Positions 22,046 to 22,122 of a DNA stretch of 22,122 nucleotides are shown in pieces. This stretch comes from CAYOBW01 sp964402115. GTDB lineage: Bacteria > Verrucomicrobiota > Kiritimatiellia > UBA8416 > CAYOBW01. Made by a program: the position numbers and the translations under genes. A model generated the notes under the pieces. The model worked only from the letters and a program-made list of their open reading frames with translations. It was not told the origin of the DNA and ran no database searches. Positions within the stretch are counted from its first letter, which is position 1; the number at the start of each line of letters is the position of its first letter. The DNA is taken from positions 1 to 22,122 of the forward strand of contig CAYOBW010000113.1 of assembly GCA_964402115.1 (NCBI GenBank). Direction: 5' to 3'.

Positions 22046-22122
22046 TCAGCTGGTCATGCCGACAACGGTTTCGATTTCTTCGATCGTGGTCAAGCCCTCG
22101 CGTACTTTGCGATACCCCTCGG
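22046..22122 (-). CDS. C-terminal end of a PilB/GspE-type assembly ATPase (partial)
   Basis: The gene enters from the right edge; only the last 24 codons and the stop (TGA, complement of 22046-22048) are visible. The visible residues read EGYRKVREGLTTIEEIETVV followed by GMTS. This matches the usual end of GspE/PilB ATPases, where a charged helix with GLTTxEEI follows the nucleotide-binding domain. Position directly before pilC agrees. Walker motifs lie outside the window, so catalytic competence cannot be judged. Confidence 0.85.
   Translation of the reverse strand, partial: EGYRKVREGLTTIEEIETVVGMTS

Overview
The window is a GC-rich bacterial chromosomal segment (about two-thirds G+C by eye), densely coding, with GTG starts used alongside ATG and long shadow ORFs opposite real genes. 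It carries no rRNA, no tRNA that I could see, no CRISPR array, no transposase and no phage gene. The gene families suggest a Gram-negative member of the PVC superphylum (Kiritimatiellota, Lentisphaerota or Verrucomicrobiota). The clues are a DUF2723/TPR giant membrane protein, a prepilin with an Ala-Phe-Thr-Leu-Ile-Glu cleavage site, a bifunctional nuclease fused to a UVR motif, and a STAS/SpoIIE-phosphatase pair. The taxonomic call is inference.

Layout, left to right. 1-316 is non-coding and holds two inverted REP-like hairpins. 317-1174 (+) is a site-2-protease-type membrane metallopeptidase, convergent with glucose-6-phosphate isomerase (1190-2851, -). 3097-3681 (+) is a bifunctional nuclease domain with a C-terminal UVR motif. 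3816-9080 (+) is an envelope glycosylation group: a dolichyl/polyprenyl-phosphate mannose synthase, a UbiA-family polyprenyl-phosphate transferase of the decaprenyl-phosphate phosphoribosyltransferase type, and an 1120-residue DUF2723 (GT117/TMEM260-like) membrane glycosyltransferase with a TPR tail. 9089-11711 (-) is the chaperone operon grpE-dnaJ-rsmE. 11822-13819 (-) is a STAS protein translationally coupled to a membrane-anchored GAF-SpoIIE phosphatase. 13936-17392 (+) is three GT4 glycosyltransferases joined by ATGA overlaps. 17349-22122 (-) is a type IV pilus/type II secretion-like assembly cluster in the order pilB/gspE (C-terminal end only), pilC, pilin, pilM, pilN, pilO and a pilP/gspC-like gene. 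No secretin gene follows within the window.

How the genes may work together. The most interesting inference is that 3816-9080 encodes donor synthesis and use in one place. A cytoplasmic enzyme makes polyprenyl-P-mannose, a UbiA enzyme makes a second lipid-linked sugar, and a large GT-C-type enzyme related to the human O-mannosyltransferase TMEM260 would transfer mannose to exported proteins. The three GT4 enzymes probably build a surface polysaccharide. The pilus-like machinery has the full inner-membrane alignment complex (M, N, O, P), a platform protein and an ATPase end. Its pilin has the best promoter in the window, and a 75-bp imperfect palindrome separates it from pilC. The PilM homologue has degenerate nucleotide-binding motifs. 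Short palindromic elements recur in three intergenic regions and may be a repeat family of this genome.
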